This document shows, piece by piece, positions 40,363-48,023 of a DNA stretch of 64,000 nt. Position numbers and translations under genes: made by a program. The DNA comes from Kitasatospora xanthocidica (GTDB lineage Bacteria; Actinomycetota; Actinomycetes; Streptomycetales; Streptomycetaceae), in assembly GCF_014656195.1 (NCBI RefSeq), contig NZ_BNBY01000032.1, positions 11,426 through 75,425 on the forward strand, in the 5' to 3' direction. Within the stretch, counting starts at the first letter, position 1. Each line of letters starts with the position of its first letter. A model generated the notes under the pieces. That model saw only the letters and a list, made by a program, of their open reading frames with translations, was not told the origin of the DNA and ran no database searches.

Positions 40363-40830
40363 TCAGGGGCGGGGTGCGGCGGCGTCCACGGCCTCGACCG
40401 CCTTGACCAGCGAGACCAGCTCGGGGTTCCGGGCGGCCTCGTCGAGCGCCTCCCGCAGGGCGGCGTCGTTGGTCGGCCGGGCCTCCTCCAGGAGCTTCAG
40501 GCCGTCCTCGCTCACGTTGGTGTAGATCCCGCGGCGGTCGGTCGGGCACAGGTAGCGCGCCAGCAGGCCGCGGTCCTCCAGGCGGGTGACCAGGCGGGTG
40601 GTGGCGCTCTGGCTGAGCACGACGGCGTCGGCGACCTGCTTCATCTGCAGGTGCCCGCCCTCGCCGTCGTGCTGGCGGCTGAGGACGTCGAGCAGCGAGT
40701 ACTCCCGCACGCTCAGGTCGTGCTTGGACTGCAGGGCGCGCTCGATGTGCGACTCGATCCTGCCGTGCAGGAGGGACAGTGCGCCCCAACCGCTGGCGAG
40801 GGCGGTGAGCGCGGGGTCCGTGGCGGTCAT
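40363..40830 (-). CDS. MarR family transcriptional regulator
   Basis: A 155-residue regulator. The winged HTH spans DLSVREYSLLDVLSRQHDGE to MKQVADAVVLSQSATTRLVT, with the wing CPTDRRGIYTNVSEDG. GGAAGGAGG precedes the ATG at 40830. It is upstream of and in the same direction as the MFS transporter gene, so it most likely represses that gene and itself. Confidence 0.9.
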   Translation of the reverse strand: MTATDPALTALASGWGALSLLHGRIESHIERALQSKHDLSVREYSLLDVLSRQHDGEGGHLQMKQVADAVVLSQSATTRLVTRLEDRGLLARYLCPTDRRGIYTNVSEDGLKLLEEARPTNDAALREALDEAARNPELVSLVKAVEAVDAAAPRP

Positions 40831-40988
40831 GGGGCCTGGCCTCCTTCCGGATACGGGTGTGCTCCAGCCAGGATAAGCCATGGATTGAAATATCGGCTAG
40901 AGCCTGTATAGCGCTCATGCAATTACTTAGGGCTTTCTCGCGGGCCGGATGGCACATCAGATGGCACCGCGGGGGCGGGGGCCGCCGC

Positions 40989-41004
40989 AATGGTTCAGAC
41001 CATT
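40989..41004 (+). promoter_or_regulatory. DasR-type dre site upstream of LPMO gene
   Basis: AATGGTTCAGACCATT is a 16-bp near-palindrome that matches the dre pattern TGGTNNAGACCA. Its right end overlaps the -35 box of the LPMO promoter. DasR is the N-acetylglucosamine-responsive GntR repressor controlling chitinolytic genes in Streptomyces, so repression of this chitin-active gene fits. Confidence 0.7.
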
Positions 41005-41031
41005 GACGCCCGGGGAGGCGGCTCCTACGGT
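41003..41031 (+). promoter_or_regulatory. Promoter of the LPMO gene
   Basis: TTGACG (41003-41008) and TACGGT (41026-41031) are separated by exactly 17 bp. The predicted start of transcription is near 41038, giving a leader of about 120 bases. Confidence 0.65.
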
Positions 41032-41157
41032 GTCGGGCAACCGGCCTGGCGCGAGCACGCCAGTCGTCGGCCGGGCCCCGTGCGCACCCCCACGCGCACG
41101 CCCGTCCGCACGCCCCGCGCCGGGCGCACACTCCATCCACCCCCACGGAGGAGCACC

Positions 41158-41748
41158 ATGCGCAAACGCCACCTGATCGGGGCCGCCGCGGCCGCGATCG
41201 TCCTGCCGATCGCGCTGGCCCTGCCGGCCCAGTCGCACGGCTTCGTCAACCAGCCCCCCAGCCGCTCCGCGCTCTGCGGCGCCGACGCCGTCCCGTGGGA
41301 CTGCGGCGACATCCAGTGGGAGCCCCAGAGCGTCGAGGGCCCCAAGGGCTTCCCGGGCCGCGGCCCGGCCGACGGCACCATCTGCGCCGGCGGGGACGGA
41401 CGCTGGGCCCCGCTGGACAACCCGCGCGGCGGCGCCTGGCCCACCACCAAGGTGACGGCGGGCCAGCAGCTCACCTTCACCTGGGAGATCGAGGCCCGCC
41501 ACTCCACCACCAACTTCAAGTACTACCTGACCAAGCCCGGCTACAACGCGAGCCAGCCGATCACCCGGGCCGCCCTGGACCTGACCCCCTTCCTGACCGT
41601 CCCCTACAACGGCCGCCAGCCCGCCGCGACCACCACCCACACCGCGACCCTGCCCACCGGCCGCACCGGCCACCAGGTGATCGTCGCCGTCTGGGAGATC
41701 GCCGACACCGGCAACGCCTTCTACTCCTGCACCGACGTCCAGTTCTGA
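41158..41748 (+). CDS. AA10 lytic polysaccharide monooxygenase (chitin/cellulose-active)
   Basis: A 196-residue secreted copper enzyme. After a signal peptide (residues 1-26, ending AQS) the mature protein begins at His27 (HGFVNQPPSRSALC), the first copper-brace ligand. The second is His115 in EIEARHSTTNF, and AFYS near the C-terminus supplies the axial aromatic. Single AA10 domain, no carbohydrate-binding module. It oxidatively cleaves chitin or cellulose outside the cell. GGAGGAGC precedes the ATG. A dre-like site suggests DasR control, which favours chitin as the natural substrate. Confidence 0.95.
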   Translation: MRKRHLIGAAAAAIVLPIALALPAQSHGFVNQPPSRSALCGADAVPWDCGDIQWEPQSVEGPKGFPGRGPADGTICAGGDGRWAPLDNPRGGAWPTTKVTAGQQLTFTWEIEARHSTTNFKYYLTKPGYNASQPITRAALDLTPFLTVPYNGRQPAATTTHTATLPTGRTGHQVIVAVWEIADTGNAFYSCTDVQF

Positions 41749-41817
41749 CGTCCGGCCCCGCCCGACCGTCCGGCCCCGCCGGGTCCGCGCCCGGCGGGGT
41801 CTTGACGGTCCGTAAGT

Positions 41818-41837
41818 GTGAGTGGTTGAGTACTCAC
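41818..41837 (+). promoter_or_regulatory. Operator before TetR gene (GTGAGT-N8-ACTCAC)
   Basis: The inverted repeat ends directly at the ATG of the TetR gene. TTGACG lies at 41802-41807, so the operator covers the -10 region of a probably leaderless transcript. The left half, GTGTGAGTGGT, recurs at 42511-42521 before the SRPBCC gene. Confidence 0.65.
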
Positions 41838-42404
41838 ATGCAGACGGAACGCCGCCGACAGTTGTCCACCGCCGAGGAGCGCCGGGAGACGGTGCTGCGC
41901 ACCGCGATCGGGGCCTTCGCCGCCCGCGGCTACTTCGGGACCACCACCACCGAGGTCGCCAAGGCGGCCGGGATCTCCCAGGCGTACGTCTACCGGCTCT
42001 TCCCGAGCAAGGAGTCGCTCTTCGTCGCCGTCGTCGAGCACTGCTTCGTCCAGGTGAGGGCCAGCCTGGAGCGGGCCGCCGCCGAGGCGACCGGCAGCTC
42101 CGCCGAGGTGGTGCTGCACGCGATGGGGGAGTCCTACGCCCGGCTGATCAGCGACAACGACCTGATGCTGATCCAGCTGCACGCCCAGGCGGCGGCGGTC
42201 TCCGAGCCGGCCGTGCGGGAGGCGGTGCGCCAGGGCTACGCCCGCCTGGTGGAGTACGTCCGCGGCGCCTCCGGCGGCGACGAGGGGCAGGTCCAGGAGT
42301 TCTTCGCCACCGGGATGCTCTGCCACCTGCTGGTCTCGATGGGCGCCGACGCCGTGGACGCGCCCTGGACCAGGACCCTGTCCGCCGGGATCACCCACTT
42401 CTGA
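41838..42404 (+). CDS. TetR/AcrR family transcriptional regulator
   Basis: A 188-residue repressor with a clear TetR HTH (VLRTAIGAFAARGYFGTTTT to SQAYVYRLFPSKESLF). It starts immediately after the dyad operator. The related site before the SRPBCC gene suggests it controls that gene and possibly the carotenoid oxygenase and FAD oxidoreductase further downstream. Ligand unknown. Confidence 0.9.
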   Translation: MQTERRRQLSTAEERRETVLRTAIGAFAARGYFGTTTTEVAKAAGISQAYVYRLFPSKESLFVAVVEHCFVQVRASLERAAAEATGSSAEVVLHAMGESYARLISDNDLMLIQLHAQAAAVSEPAVREAVRQGYARLVEYVRGASGGDEGQVQEFFATGMLCHLLVSMGADAVDAPWTRTLSAGITHF

Positions 42405-42510
42405 ACCCGCTGTCCCGCCTGTCGCCCGACCCGCCCACTGTCGACCGCCCGGCCCCGTACCGGCGGGGCGCGCACCCCCTGCGCGCGCCCCGCCGTTTCT
42501 TCGGCCGAGA

Positions 42511-42530
42511 GTGTGAGTGGTCAACCATAC
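42511..42530 (+). promoter_or_regulatory. Second GTGTGAGTGG-type TetR operator
   Basis: GTGTGAGTGGTCAACCATAC contains the TGGTCAACCA dyad and shares its first 11 bases with the operator of the TetR gene. It lies 24 bases before the ATG of the SRPBCC gene, next to a CATACATAG -10-like stretch. Confidence 0.55.
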
Positions 42531-42553
42531 ATAGTCTGAGAGGAAGTCCCGCC

Positions 42554-42994
42554 ATGACCGGCATCGACCCCACCGCCCCCGTCATCGCCCGCCTGTCCAC
42601 CGTCATCGACGCGCCCCTGGACACCGTCTGGGCCCTGCACACCGGCATCGGCGACTGGCCCGTCTGGAACACCGACATCGACCAGGCCCGCCTCCACAGC
42701 CCGCTCGCCGAGGGCGCCGTCTTCACCTGGCGCACCCACGGGCTGACCATCACCTCGACCGTCCGCGAGCTGGTGCCCGGCGCCCGGATCGTCTGGGGCG
42801 GCCCCGCCAACGGCATCGACGGCGTCCACGTGTGGACCTTCGAGCAGACCGGCGACCAGGTCACCGTCCACACCGAGGAGTCCTGGAGCGGCGAGCCCGT
42901 CGACGCCATGCCGGAGGAACTCGGCCAGGCCCTGCGCACCTCCCTGGAGAGCTGGCTCACCTGCCTCAAGAACCGCGCCGAGAAGCGCGCCTGA
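42554..42994 (+). CDS. SRPBCC family (START/Bet v 1-like) protein
   Basis: A 146-residue SRPBCC domain protein. ARLSTVIDAPLDTVWALHTG and IGDWPVWNTDIDQARLH are typical of the polyketide-cyclase/ligand-binding group, and HTEESWSGEP near the C-terminus precedes the long helix. Such folds bind hydrophobic ligands or act as cyclases. It is 56 bases upstream of the carotenoid oxygenase gene, so an apocarotenoid or related lipid ligand is plausible but unproven. GAGAGGAAG precedes the ATG. Confidence 0.85.
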   Translation: MTGIDPTAPVIARLSTVIDAPLDTVWALHTGIGDWPVWNTDIDQARLHSPLAEGAVFTWRTHGLTITSTVRELVPGARIVWGGPANGIDGVHVWTFEQTGDQVTVHTEESWSGEPVDAMPEELGQALRTSLESWLTCLKNRAEKRA

Positions 42995-43050
42995 CCGCCG
43001 AGCCACCCAAGCCACCCGAGCCACCCCACCGAGACAGCGAGGACCCGACC

Positions 43051-44400
43051 ATGACCGCCGCCAAGCCCTACCTGACCGGCCACTACACCCCGGCCGTCGA
43101 CGAGATCACCGCCACCGGGCTGACCGTCGAGGGCACCCTGCCCCCGGAGCTCACCGGCCGGCTCGTCCGCAACAGCCACAACCCCAAGCCCGGCATCACC
43201 CCCACCCACTGGTTCAAGGGCAGCGGCATGGTCCACGGCATCCGGCTGCGCGACGGACGCGCCGAGTGGTACCGCAACCGCTGGGTGCGCACCCCCGCCC
43301 TGGACGGCGCCCCCTACCTCACCGAACACGGCCCCGACCTGACCGCCAGCACCGCCGGCACCCACGTCATCGAGCACGCCGGACGCCTGCTCGCGCTCAG
43401 CGAGGCCAACCTGCCCTTCGAGCTCACCCCCGAACTGGAGACCGTCGGCGCCTACGACTTCGCCGGCACGCTGCGCACCGCGATGACCGCCCACCCCAAG
43501 GTCGACCCCGCCACCGGCGAACTGCACTTCTTCGGCTCCTCGCCCCTCCCGCCCTACCTCACCCACCACGTCGCCGACGCGAGCGGCGCGATCGTCCACA
43601 GCGCCGAGGTCCCCGGCGCGAGCGCCGCCCTCAAGCACGACTTCGCGATCACCCGCCACCACGTGGTGTTCGTCGAGGGCTCCGTCACCTTCGACCCCGC
43701 CGAACACTCCGGCATCCCGTACGGCTGGGACGACGAGCAGCCCGCCCGGATCGGCGTGATGCCGCGCGGCGCGGACGGCGCCGGACGGATCCGCTGGTAC
43801 CCGGTCGAGCCCGGCTCCCTGCTGCACGCCGCCAACGCCTACGAGGACGAGCGGGGCCGGATCGTCCTGGAGGGCCCGGCCGTCGACCGGGAGGGCTTCG
43901 TCCTGTCCTGGAACTGGTGGGTCGGCGCCCCCGGCCGCGGCGCCGAGCCCACCACCGCCTCGCGCACCCGCCGCTGGGTGATCGACCCGGCGGCCGGCAC
44001 CGTCGCCGAGTGCACCGTGGACGACCTCGCCACCGAGTTCCCCACCATCAACGAGGACCTGCTCGGCGCCGAGCACCGCTACCAGTACGCCGTCTCCTTC
44101 CCCGACTCCGACGGCCTCGGCGGCTACGGCGTCGTCAAGTACGACCGCACCACCGGGGAACGCCGCATCCACGAGGTCGGCGACGCCCGGATGCCCAGCG
44201 AGGCCGTCTTCGTCCCCGCCGCCGGCGCCACCCGCGAGGACGACGGCTACCTGCTCACCGTCGTCTCCGACCTCAAGCAGGACGCCTCCCGGCTGCTCGT
44301 CCTGGACGCCTCCGGCCTCGGACAGCTGGCCGCCGTCCACCTGCCGCGCCGCGTCACGGCCGGCATCCACGGCTCCTGGATCCCGGACACCGCCCACTGA
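43051..44400 (+). CDS. Carotenoid oxygenase family (RPE65/CCD-type) protein
   Basis: A 449-residue non-heme iron dioxygenase. Four His ligands are visible at about residues 148 (TAHPK), 196 (LKHDFAIT), 259 (LLHAANAYE) and 440 (IHGSWIP), spread across a seven-bladed propeller as in the family. These enzymes cleave double bonds of carotenoids, apocarotenoids or stilbenes. Length is normal. The gene follows the SRPBCC gene by 56 bases and is followed by an FAD oxidoreductase and LitS/LitR-like regulators. No carotenoid biosynthesis genes are in the window, so the substrate must come from elsewhere. Confidence 0.95.
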   Translation: MTAAKPYLTGHYTPAVDEITATGLTVEGTLPPELTGRLVRNSHNPKPGITPTHWFKGSGMVHGIRLRDGRAEWYRNRWVRTPALDGAPYLTEHGPDLTASTAGTHVIEHAGRLLALSEANLPFELTPELETVGAYDFAGTLRTAMTAHPKVDPATGELHFFGSSPLPPYLTHHVADASGAIVHSAEVPGASAALKHDFAITRHHVVFVEGSVTFDPAEHSGIPYGWDDEQPARIGVMPRGADGAGRIRWYPVEPGSLLHAANAYEDERGRIVLEGPAVDREGFVLSWNWWVGAPGRGAEPTTASRTRRWVIDPAAGTVAECTVDDLATEFPTINEDLLGAEHRYQYAVSFPDSDGLGGYGVVKYDRTTGERRIHEVGDARMPSEAVFVPAAGATREDDGYLLTVVSDLKQDASRLLVLDASGLGQLAAVHLPRRVTAGIHGSWIPDTAH

Positions 44401-44523
44401 ACCCCGGCCCGGCCGCCGTACGGGCCCTGCCCGGCCTCCCGGCGCACGGAACCGGGAGGCCCGTCCAATCCGCCGCCCCGCCCGCTCCGAACAACGGACG
44501 CGGCCCCCACGGGCGTTGCCCAG

Positions 44524-44578
44524 CCGCACCGCACCGCACCGCACACGCACCGCACCGCACGCGCACCGCACCGCACCG
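44524..44578 (+). repeat. CCGCA pentanucleotide repeats
   Basis: About ten CCGCA or CGCAC units, slightly interrupted, lie 20 bases before the FAD oxidoreductase start. Length variation could alter spacing between a promoter and the ribosome binding site. Confidence 0.85.
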
Positions 44579-44600
44579 GGCCGATCGGAAGGGACCCCCG

Positions 44601-45956
44601 TTGACCGCCGCCCCCACCGCCGCCACCCCCGCACCCCCGAGCGGACGACCCGCCCCCCGGCGCGCCCCGCGCACCCCCGGCCGCCGCCGGATCGCCGTCG
44701 TCGGCGCGGGCGTGGCCGGCCTCACCGCGGCCTGGGAACTGCGGCGCGCCGGCGCCGAGGTCGAACTCTTCGAAGCCGGCGGACGGCTCGGCGGCCACGC
44801 CCGCACCCAGCACGTCACCACCCCCGACGGCCGCGAACTCGCCCTGGACACCGGCTTCCTGATCCACGACGAGCACACCTGCCCCCACCTGGTACGGCTC
44901 CTGCGCGACCTCGCCGTCCCCACCCGGGACGCCGACGCGGCCATCGCCGTGCACTGCGAGGGCTGCGGCCTCGAGTACGCCGGCACCGACGGACCGGCCG
45001 GACTCCTCGCCCGTCCCGAACCGCTGCTGCGCCCCCGCTACCTGCGCCTGCTCGCCGACATCCCACGCTTCCGCGCCCGCGCCCGCCGCCTGCTCACCCA
45101 CCCCGGCGCCGGCGACCCCACCCTGCGCGACTTCCTCCTCGACGAATGCTTCTCCGGCTACTTCGCCCACCACTACCTGGCCCCCCTCGTCGCCGCCGCC
45201 CGCCCCTGCACCGCCCCCGACCCGGCCGGCGACCACCCCGCCCGCCACCTGTTCGCCCTCCTCGACCGGCACGGCCTGCTCTCGGACTCCCGCCCGCCCG
45301 CCTGGCGCACCGTCACCGGCGGATCCGCCGCGTACGTGCGGCGCATCGCCGACCGCCTCACCGCCGTCCACCGCCACACCCCCGTCCGGGCGGTCCACCG
45401 CCACCTCGACGGCATCACCCTCACCACCGCGGACGGCCGCCGCGCCGAGGCCGACGCCGTCGTCGTCGCCACCCACGCCGGCCAGGCCCTGGACCTGCTC
45501 GCCGACCCCACCCGCGCCGAACGCGAGGTCCTCGCCGCCTTCCGCTACACCCGCACCCCGACCGTCCTGCACCGCGACACCTCCGTCCTGCCCGGCACCC
45601 GGTGGGCCCGCGGCTCCTGGAACTACCGCATGCCCCACTGCACCGCCCCGGCCGGCACGGCGCGGATCAGCCATCACCTCAACCGGCTGCTGCGCCTGGA
45701 CACCGCCGAGGACTACCTGGTCACCCGCAACGAGGCGCCCCACGACCCCGTCCCCGAGCACCTGGTGATCTCCCGCGCCGTCCACGAGCACCCCGTCCAC
45801 ACCGCCGAGACCGTCGCCGCCCAGCGCCGGCTGCCCGGACTCAGCACCGGACGCACCGCGTTCGCCGGAGCCCACCACGGCTGGGGCTCCCCCGAGGACG
45901 GCTGCCGCTCCGGCCTGGCCGCCGCCCGCGCCCTGCTCGGCGCCGGCGCCCCCTGA
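44601..45956 (+). CDS. FAD-dependent oxidoreductase (amine-oxidase/desaturase-like)
   Basis: A 451-residue flavoprotein. After a Pro/Ala-rich N-terminal stretch comes the dinucleotide-binding motif RIAVVGAGVAGLTAAWELRR, followed by FEAGGRLGGHART. The C-terminal FAD-proximal segment is AFAGAHHGWGSPEDGCRSGL. The overall pattern fits the NAD(P)-binding amine-oxidase group often found beside photolyase or cyclopropane synthase genes, and is related to carotenoid desaturases. The TTG start at 44601 is preceded by GAAGGG. It follows the carotenoid oxygenase by 200 bases and may act in the same pathway. Confidence 0.85.
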   Translation: MTAAPTAATPAPPSGRPAPRRAPRTPGRRRIAVVGAGVAGLTAAWELRRAGAEVELFEAGGRLGGHARTQHVTTPDGRELALDTGFLIHDEHTCPHLVRLLRDLAVPTRDADAAIAVHCEGCGLEYAGTDGPAGLLARPEPLLRPRYLRLLADIPRFRARARRLLTHPGAGDPTLRDFLLDECFSGYFAHHYLAPLVAAARPCTAPDPAGDHPARHLFALLDRHGLLSDSRPPAWRTVTGGSAAYVRRIADRLTAVHRHTPVRAVHRHLDGITLTTADGRRAEADAVVVATHAGQALDLLADPTRAEREVLAAFRYTRTPTVLHRDTSVLPGTRWARGSWNYRMPHCTAPAGTARISHHLNRLLRLDTAEDYLVTRNEAPHDPVPEHLVISRAVHEHPVHTAETVAAQRRLPGLSTGRTAFAGAHHGWGSPEDGCRSGLAAARALLGAGAP

Positions 45957-45960
45957 CACC

Positions 45961-46006
45961 CGCCGGTACGACCTGACGCCCGCCGGTACGACCTGACGCC
46001 CGCCGG
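45961..46006 (+). repeat. 20-bp tandem repeat, about 2.3 copies
   Basis: CGCCGGTACGACCTGACGCC occurs twice in tandem plus CGCCGG, directly after the FAD oxidoreductase stop codon. Confidence 0.9.
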
Positions 46007-46024
46007 GCCCCGGCCACTGGCACA

Positions 46025-46046
46025 AAACGCTGCGCAAACGCTGCGA
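46025..46046 (+). promoter_or_regulatory. Two adjacent 11-bp direct repeats upstream of sigma factor gene
   Basis: AAACGCTGCGC is followed immediately by AAACGCTGCGA. The gene for a LitR/CarH-like regulator is next but one. CarH-type photoreceptors bind 11-bp direct repeats near a -35 box, so this is a candidate LitR operator. Confidence 0.55.
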
Positions 46047-46083
46047 GTACCCGGACGGGCCGGCCCTGCGCGACGGTCGGAGG

Positions 46084-46929
46084 GTGCCGGCGACGATCGA
46101 CCGGGCACCCGGCGGGCCCGCCCCCGAGGCGCCCGCCCCCCACGCACCCGGCGCCGGGACGCCAACCCCCGAGGCCCCCGGCGCCGGGCCGCCGACCCCC
46201 GAGGCACCCGCCGACCGGGGGAGCGGTGACCGGGGCAGCGCCGACCGGCGGGCCGGGCTGCGCGCGCTGCTGGACCGGACCGCCCGCGGCGACGAACGGG
46301 CCTTCGAGGACCTCTACGGCGCCACCGCCGCGGCCGTCCTCGCCCTGGTCCTGCGCGTGCTGCGGGACCGCGCCCAGGCCGAGGAGGTGACCCAGGAGGT
46401 GTTCTGGCAGGTGTGGCGGGAGGCGCCGCGCTACCGCCCCGAGCGCGGCGAGGTCCTGCCCTGGCTGCTCACCCTGGCCCACCGGCGAGCCGTCGACCGG
46501 GTCCGCTCCGCCCGCGCCGCCGCCGACCGCGACCGCGCCGCCGCCCTGCGCGCCTACACCCCGGACTTCGACCAGGTCGCCGACCAGGCCATCGACCGGG
46601 TCGAGGGCCGGCGGGAACGCGACCGGCTCCGGCGCGCCCTGGCCACGCTGAGCGAGGTCCAGCGCGAGTGCCTGCTCCTGGTCTACGTCGGCGGCTGCAC
46701 CCAGGCCCAGGCCGCCGCCCGGACCGGGGCGCCGCTGGGCACCGTCAAGACCCGCATCCGCGACGCCCTGCGCCACCTGCGCGGCCACCTCGGCGACGGC
46801 CCCGACGGCCCCGGTGCCCCCGACGGCCCCGGTGCCCCCGGCGGCTCCGGTGCCCCCGGCGTCCGGGCGTGGCGGTCCGCGCGTCCGCCCGGCACCGCGC
46901 CCCGCCCCGCCGTAGGCTCGCCGCCGTGA
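46084..46929 (+). CDS. litS: ECF sigma factor, LitS/SigK-like
   Basis: A 281-residue ECF sigma factor. After a Pro/Ala-rich 65-residue N-terminal extension, region 2 includes ERAFEDLYGATAAAVLALVL and AEEVTQEVFWQVWREAPRY, and region 4 includes EVQRECLLLVYVGGCTQAQA and GTVKTRIRDALRHLR. The C-terminal tail is Gly/Pro-rich and low in complexity. Its stop codon overlaps the GTG of the LitR-like gene, the organisation expected of a lit-type light-response locus, where the sigma factor switches on carotenoid genes. The symbol is by context. Confidence 0.8.
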   Translation: MPATIDRAPGGPAPEAPAPHAPGAGTPTPEAPGAGPPTPEAPADRGSGDRGSADRRAGLRALLDRTARGDERAFEDLYGATAAAVLALVLRVLRDRAQAEEVTQEVFWQVWREAPRYRPERGEVLPWLLTLAHRRAVDRVRSARAAADRDRAAALRAYTPDFDQVADQAIDRVEGRRERDRLRRALATLSEVQRECLLLVYVGGCTQAQAAARTGAPLGTVKTRIRDALRHLRGHLGDGPDGPGAPDGPGAPGGSGAPGVRAWRSARPPGTAPRPAVGSPP

Positions 46930-47927
46930 CCGCCCCCGCCGCCGCGGCCGCCGCCGCCCTGACCACCGGCGCCCTCGCCCGACGGCTCGGTGTCTCGCCC
47001 ACCACCGTCCGCTCCTGGGAGAGCCGCTACGGCATCGGCCCGGCCCACCGTGACCCCGGACGCCACCGCCGGTGGGGGCCGCAGGACGTGGCCGTGCTGG
47101 AGGAGATGTGCCGCCTCACCGCCCGCGGCGTCGCCCCCGCCGAAGCCGCGCGCGCCGCCCTGGCCACCCGTACCGGACCGGCCGGCGGTACGGCGGCCCC
47201 GCTTCCGCGCCAGACCCCGGCCGTGCCCGCCCCCGGCGGCAACACCCTGCCGGTGGGCACCGTCCGCCCCGAGTGCCGGGGACTGGCCCGCGCCGCCGTA
47301 CGCCTCGACGCGCCCGAGATGGCCCGCATCCTGCGCCGCTCCATCGACGACCTCGGCGCGGTCACCGCCTGGACCGAGGTCATGACCCCGGCCCTGCGGG
47401 CGGCCGGCCGCAAGTGGGCCGCCGAGGGCGAACGCTGCGTCGAGGTGGAACACCTGCTCTCCTGGCACGTCGCCGCCGCCCTGCGCCGGGCCGCCGACCG
47501 GGCCGCCGACCGGACCCGCGACGGGGCCGGGGACCCGGACGACGTGCCGCCGGGACCGGCCGCGCTGCTGGCCGGCATGCCCACCGAACTGCACTCCCTG
47601 CCGCTGGAGGCGGTCGCCGCGGGGCTGGCCGAACGCGGGCTGCCGTTCCGGATGTTCGGCGCCGCCCTGCCCACCGAGGCGCTCCTGGAGGCGGTGCGCC
47701 GCACCGGCCCGCCTGCCGTCCTACTCTGGTCCCAGGTCGCCCGCACCGCCGACCGGGCGCTGGCCCACCGCGTCGCCCGCACCACCTGGGGCCCGCACGG
47801 CGCGCGCACCGGCCCCGTCGTGCTGGCCGCCGGCCCCGGCTGGGCCGGCCCCCGCCGCCCGCCCGGCACCCTGAGACCCCGTGACCTGGCCACCGCCCTC
47901 GACCAGTTGGAGCGACTGCTGCGCTGA
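46926..47927 (+). CDS. litR: MerR-family regulator with B12-binding-like domain, LitR/CarH type
   Basis: A 333-residue protein. Residues 10-75 form a MerR HTH (TTGALARRLGVSPTTVRSWE). Residues about 115-180 match the helical cap of B12-dependent photoreceptors, with Trp164 and Glu175-His176. A Rossmann-like region follows, with GMPTELHSLPLEAVAAGLAE in place of the canonical DxHxxG. The His is retained, but Gly is replaced by Pro, so cobalamin binding is likely but should be tested. In LitR/CarH proteins, adenosyl-B12 keeps a DNA-bound tetramer in the dark and light releases it. It overlaps the sigma gene by four bases. Confidence 0.85.
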   Translation: MTAPAAAAAAALTTGALARRLGVSPTTVRSWESRYGIGPAHRDPGRHRRWGPQDVAVLEEMCRLTARGVAPAEAARAALATRTGPAGGTAAPLPRQTPAVPAPGGNTLPVGTVRPECRGLARAAVRLDAPEMARILRRSIDDLGAVTAWTEVMTPALRAAGRKWAAEGERCVEVEHLLSWHVAAALRRAADRAADRTRDGAGDPDDVPPGPAALLAGMPTELHSLPLEAVAAGLAERGLPFRMFGAALPTEALLEAVRRTGPPAVLLWSQVARTADRALAHRVARTTWGPHGARTGPVVLAAGPGWAGPRRPPGTLRPRDLATALDQLERLLR

Positions 47928-47961
47928 CCGGCCCGCCCCGGCCCGGCCACGGTCCGGCGGT

Positions 47962-48016
47962 GTCGAAAGGACACCGAGAGGACGTCGAGAGGACAGCGAG
48001 AGGACGTCGAAAGGAG
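47962..48016 (+). repeat. Five tandem 11-bp repeats upstream of LitQ-like gene
   Basis: Units are GTCGAAAGGAC, ACCGAGAGGAC, GTCGAGAGGAC, AGCGAGAGGAC and GTCGAAAGGAG, without gaps. The last unit supplies the ribosome binding site (AAAGGAG, ATG at 48024). The 11-bp period equals one helical turn and the CarH/LitR contact spacing. Every unit also carries a Shine-Dalgarno-like GAGGA or AAGGA. Confidence 0.9.
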
Positions 48017-48023
48017 ACGGACG

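Larger units (their letters stand above)
40831..41157. other. Divergent control region between MarR and LPMO genes
   Basis: A 327-base gap. The MarR side is AT-rich (about 40870-40935) and holds ATTGCAT and GCAATTACTTAGG motifs. The LPMO side holds the dre-like dyad and a good promoter. No gene is supported in it. Confidence 0.6.
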
